Assembly (NCBI GenBank): GCA_021779655.1
Contig: JAJYAF010000097.1
Coordinates: 1-7,621, forward strand
Origin: Pseudomonadota bacterium
Lineage (GTDB): Bacteria > Pseudomonadota > Alphaproteobacteria > Acetobacterales > Acetobacteraceae
DNA length: 7,621 bases
Reading direction: 5' to 3'
Position numbers and translations under genes: made by a program
The notes under the pieces: model-generated
The model's database searches: none
What the model saw: the letters and a program-made list of their open reading frames with translations, nothing else
What the model was told of the DNA's origin: nothing
Shown: positions 6,609-7,621 of the stretch, one piece after another
Numbering within the stretch: position 1 is the first letter of the stretch
How the letters are laid out: each line of letters starts with the position of its first letter

Positions 6609-6615
6609 CTCCCCC
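6609..6615 (-). promoter_or_regulatory. Strong Shine-Dalgarno of the SDR gene
   Basis: GGGGGAG on the minus strand lies seven bases before ATG 6601 and fixes the dehydrogenase start. It is the clearest ribosome binding site in the window. Confidence 0.7.
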
Positions 6616-6624
6616 AGGTTGAAG

Positions 6625-6645
6625 GCGGAAGCGAACGGCTTCCGC
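6625..6645 (-). terminator. Perfect 8-bp hairpin between carboxylase and SDR genes
   Basis: GCGGAAGC (6625-6632) and GCTTCCGC (6638-6645) are perfectly complementary around a 5-base loop. It lies 37 bases after the carboxylase stop and just before the dehydrogenase ribosome binding site, reading on the minus strand. No U-tract follows. It may attenuate or protect the mRNA between the two genes, rather than end transcription fully. Confidence 0.35.
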
Positions 6646-6682
6646 GATGATTGAAAGGATGCGGGCAGCCCCGCCGGTGCGC

Positions 6683-7621
6683 TCATGCGCGCGGTTCCAC
6701 GTGAAGCAGGGTCGTGCCTTCGCTCACCCGTGCGCCGGGAACGGCGTTGAGTTCCGCGACGATGCCGTCACAGGGCGCGGTGAGAGTCATTTCCATCTTC
6801 ATGGCCTCCATCACCAGAAGCGGCGCGCCCTTCGTGACGAAATCTCCATTGCCGACCATTACGGAGAGAATATGCCCGGGCATCGGCGCGAGCACGAGGC
6901 CACCGCTCTCCGCGCCCTCATCCCCGGCGCCATCGGCAAGCCAATCGGCGAAGGCAAAGGCGCTGCCTTGCGCGAACACCACGATCTCGTCCCGGCTCTG
7001 GATGACGGAAAGGCTGGAGGGCGGTGCATCGGGCGACAGCAAGATATCGTGCAAACGCCCCTGATACCGCAGCCGCGCCGCGATGCGCGGCGGGGCATTG
7101 AGGCGAAATCCCCGCAACGGCGGTTCAACCGGCTCGCGCGCCAGCCGGTGCAAGGCCGCGGCGCGAAGCACGGCCGCGTCGGGCTCGGGCGCGCCCAGCA
7201 GTTCGGCCAGATGAGTCTCGATAAATCCGGTATCCAGCGCCTTCGCCAGAAATGCCGGATGCCGAAGCGCCCGCGCAAGGAACGCGGCGTTGGTTCTCAC
7301 CGGCCACGCTTCGGTGCTGGCGCAGGCCTTCGCCAGAAGCCGCGCCGCCGCTTCGCGGCTGGGGCCATGCGCGATCAGCTTGGCGATCATCGGGTCGTAG
7401 AACGCGCTCACCTCGCCCCCTTCGGAGACCGCGCTGTCCACCCGAACCGCTTGCGCATCCAAGCGGAAATGGCTGAGCGTGCCGGTCGAGGGAAGGAAGC
7501 CGGTATCCGGGTTTTCGGCGTAGAGGCGGGCCTCGATGGCATGGCCCCGCAGCGCGATCTCGTCCTGGCGCAGCGGCAGCGGCTCGCCGGCCGCGACCCG
7601 CAACTGCCACTCAACCAGGTC
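6683..7621 (-). CDS. Biotin-dependent acyl-CoA carboxylase alpha subunit (methylcrotonyl/propionyl-CoA type), C-terminal part
   Basis: The frame is open to the window edge (DLVEWQLRVAAGEPLP), so the N-terminal ATP-grasp part lies outside. The 312 visible residues hold the biotin carboxylase C-terminal domain (GHAIEARLYAENPDTGFLPSTG, FYDPMIAKLIAHG, VRTNAAFL), a middle linker/BT-like region with RGFRLNAPPR, and a C-terminal biotinyl domain with VMEAMKMEM. The biotin-accepting lysine codon is 6797-6799. The enzyme carboxylates its own biotin with bicarbonate and ATP; a separate beta subunit, not in the window, passes the carboxyl group to an acyl-CoA. The fused alpha subunit with this linker excludes the split AccB/AccC type and resembles methylcrotonyl-CoA carboxylase (leucine breakdown); propionyl- or geranyl-CoA carboxylase remain possible. 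The SDR gene follows at 81 bases on the same strand. Confidence 0.93.
   Translation of the reverse strand, partial: DLVEWQLRVAAGEPLPLRQDEIALRGHAIEARLYAENPDTGFLPSTGTLSHFRLDAQAVRVDSAVSEGGEVSAFYDPMIAKLIAHGPSREAAARLLAKACASTEAWPVRTNAAFLARALRHPAFLAKALDTGFIETHLAELLGAPEPDAAVLRAAALHRLAREPVEPPLRGFRLNAPPRIAARLRYQGRLHDILLSPDAPPSSLSVIQSRDEIVVFAQGSAFAFADWLADGAGDEGAESGGLVLAPMPGHILSVMVGNGDFVTKGAPLLVMEAMKMEMTLTAPCDGIVAELNAVPGARVSEGTTLLHVEPRA

Overview
The window is GC-rich DNA with dense gene packing and no RNA genes, insertion sequences or CRISPR. The protein styles suggest a Gram-negative alphaproteobacterium, possibly Acetobacteraceae or a relative. They are: an adhesin with cadherin/Ig-like and AIDA-type strand-loop-strand repeats, a GntR/UTRA regulator, and a methylcrotonyl-type acyl-CoA carboxylase alpha subunit. 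The lineage is inferred from style only, not from a marker gene.

Region 1 (1-3866, plus strand) looks like a surface-protein and glycosylation locus. It opens inside the 3' end of a large secreted adhesin-like gene that begins before the window. The visible part has one Ig/cadherin-like repeat, six units of a 19-residue AIDA-type repeat, a C-terminal beta-rich domain and a flexible tail. No autotransporter beta-barrel is present. After a 134-base gap follow two probable glycosyltransferases 16 bases apart: a 463-residue GT-A/GT8-like protein with an unusual N-terminal beta-rich domain, and a 377-residue GT2 enzyme fused to a TPR-like helical tail. Repeats of the AIDA type are O-glycosylated in other bacteria, so the simplest joint reading is that the two enzymes decorate the adhesin or another surface polymer. 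This is inference.

Region 2 (3867-5763) is a sugar-responsive pair: a minus-strand GntR/HutC-type regulator and a divergent PfkB/ribokinase-like kinase, sharing a 72-base promoter region. The kinase keeps its catalytic and nucleotide-binding motifs but has lost the two N-terminal residues that bind ribose in E. coli RbsK, so its substrate is open.

Region 3 (5764-7621, minus strand) is catabolic. The C-terminal 312 residues of a biotin-dependent acyl-CoA carboxylase alpha subunit are followed, 81 bases downstream, by a classical NAD(P)-dependent short-chain dehydrogenase with a strong ribosome binding site. The setting suggests breakdown of a branched-chain or related acyl-CoA.

The gene borders carry hairpins (near 1241-1281, 3884-3904, 5792-5830 and 6625-6645) that may end or process transcripts. 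None has a classical U-tract.
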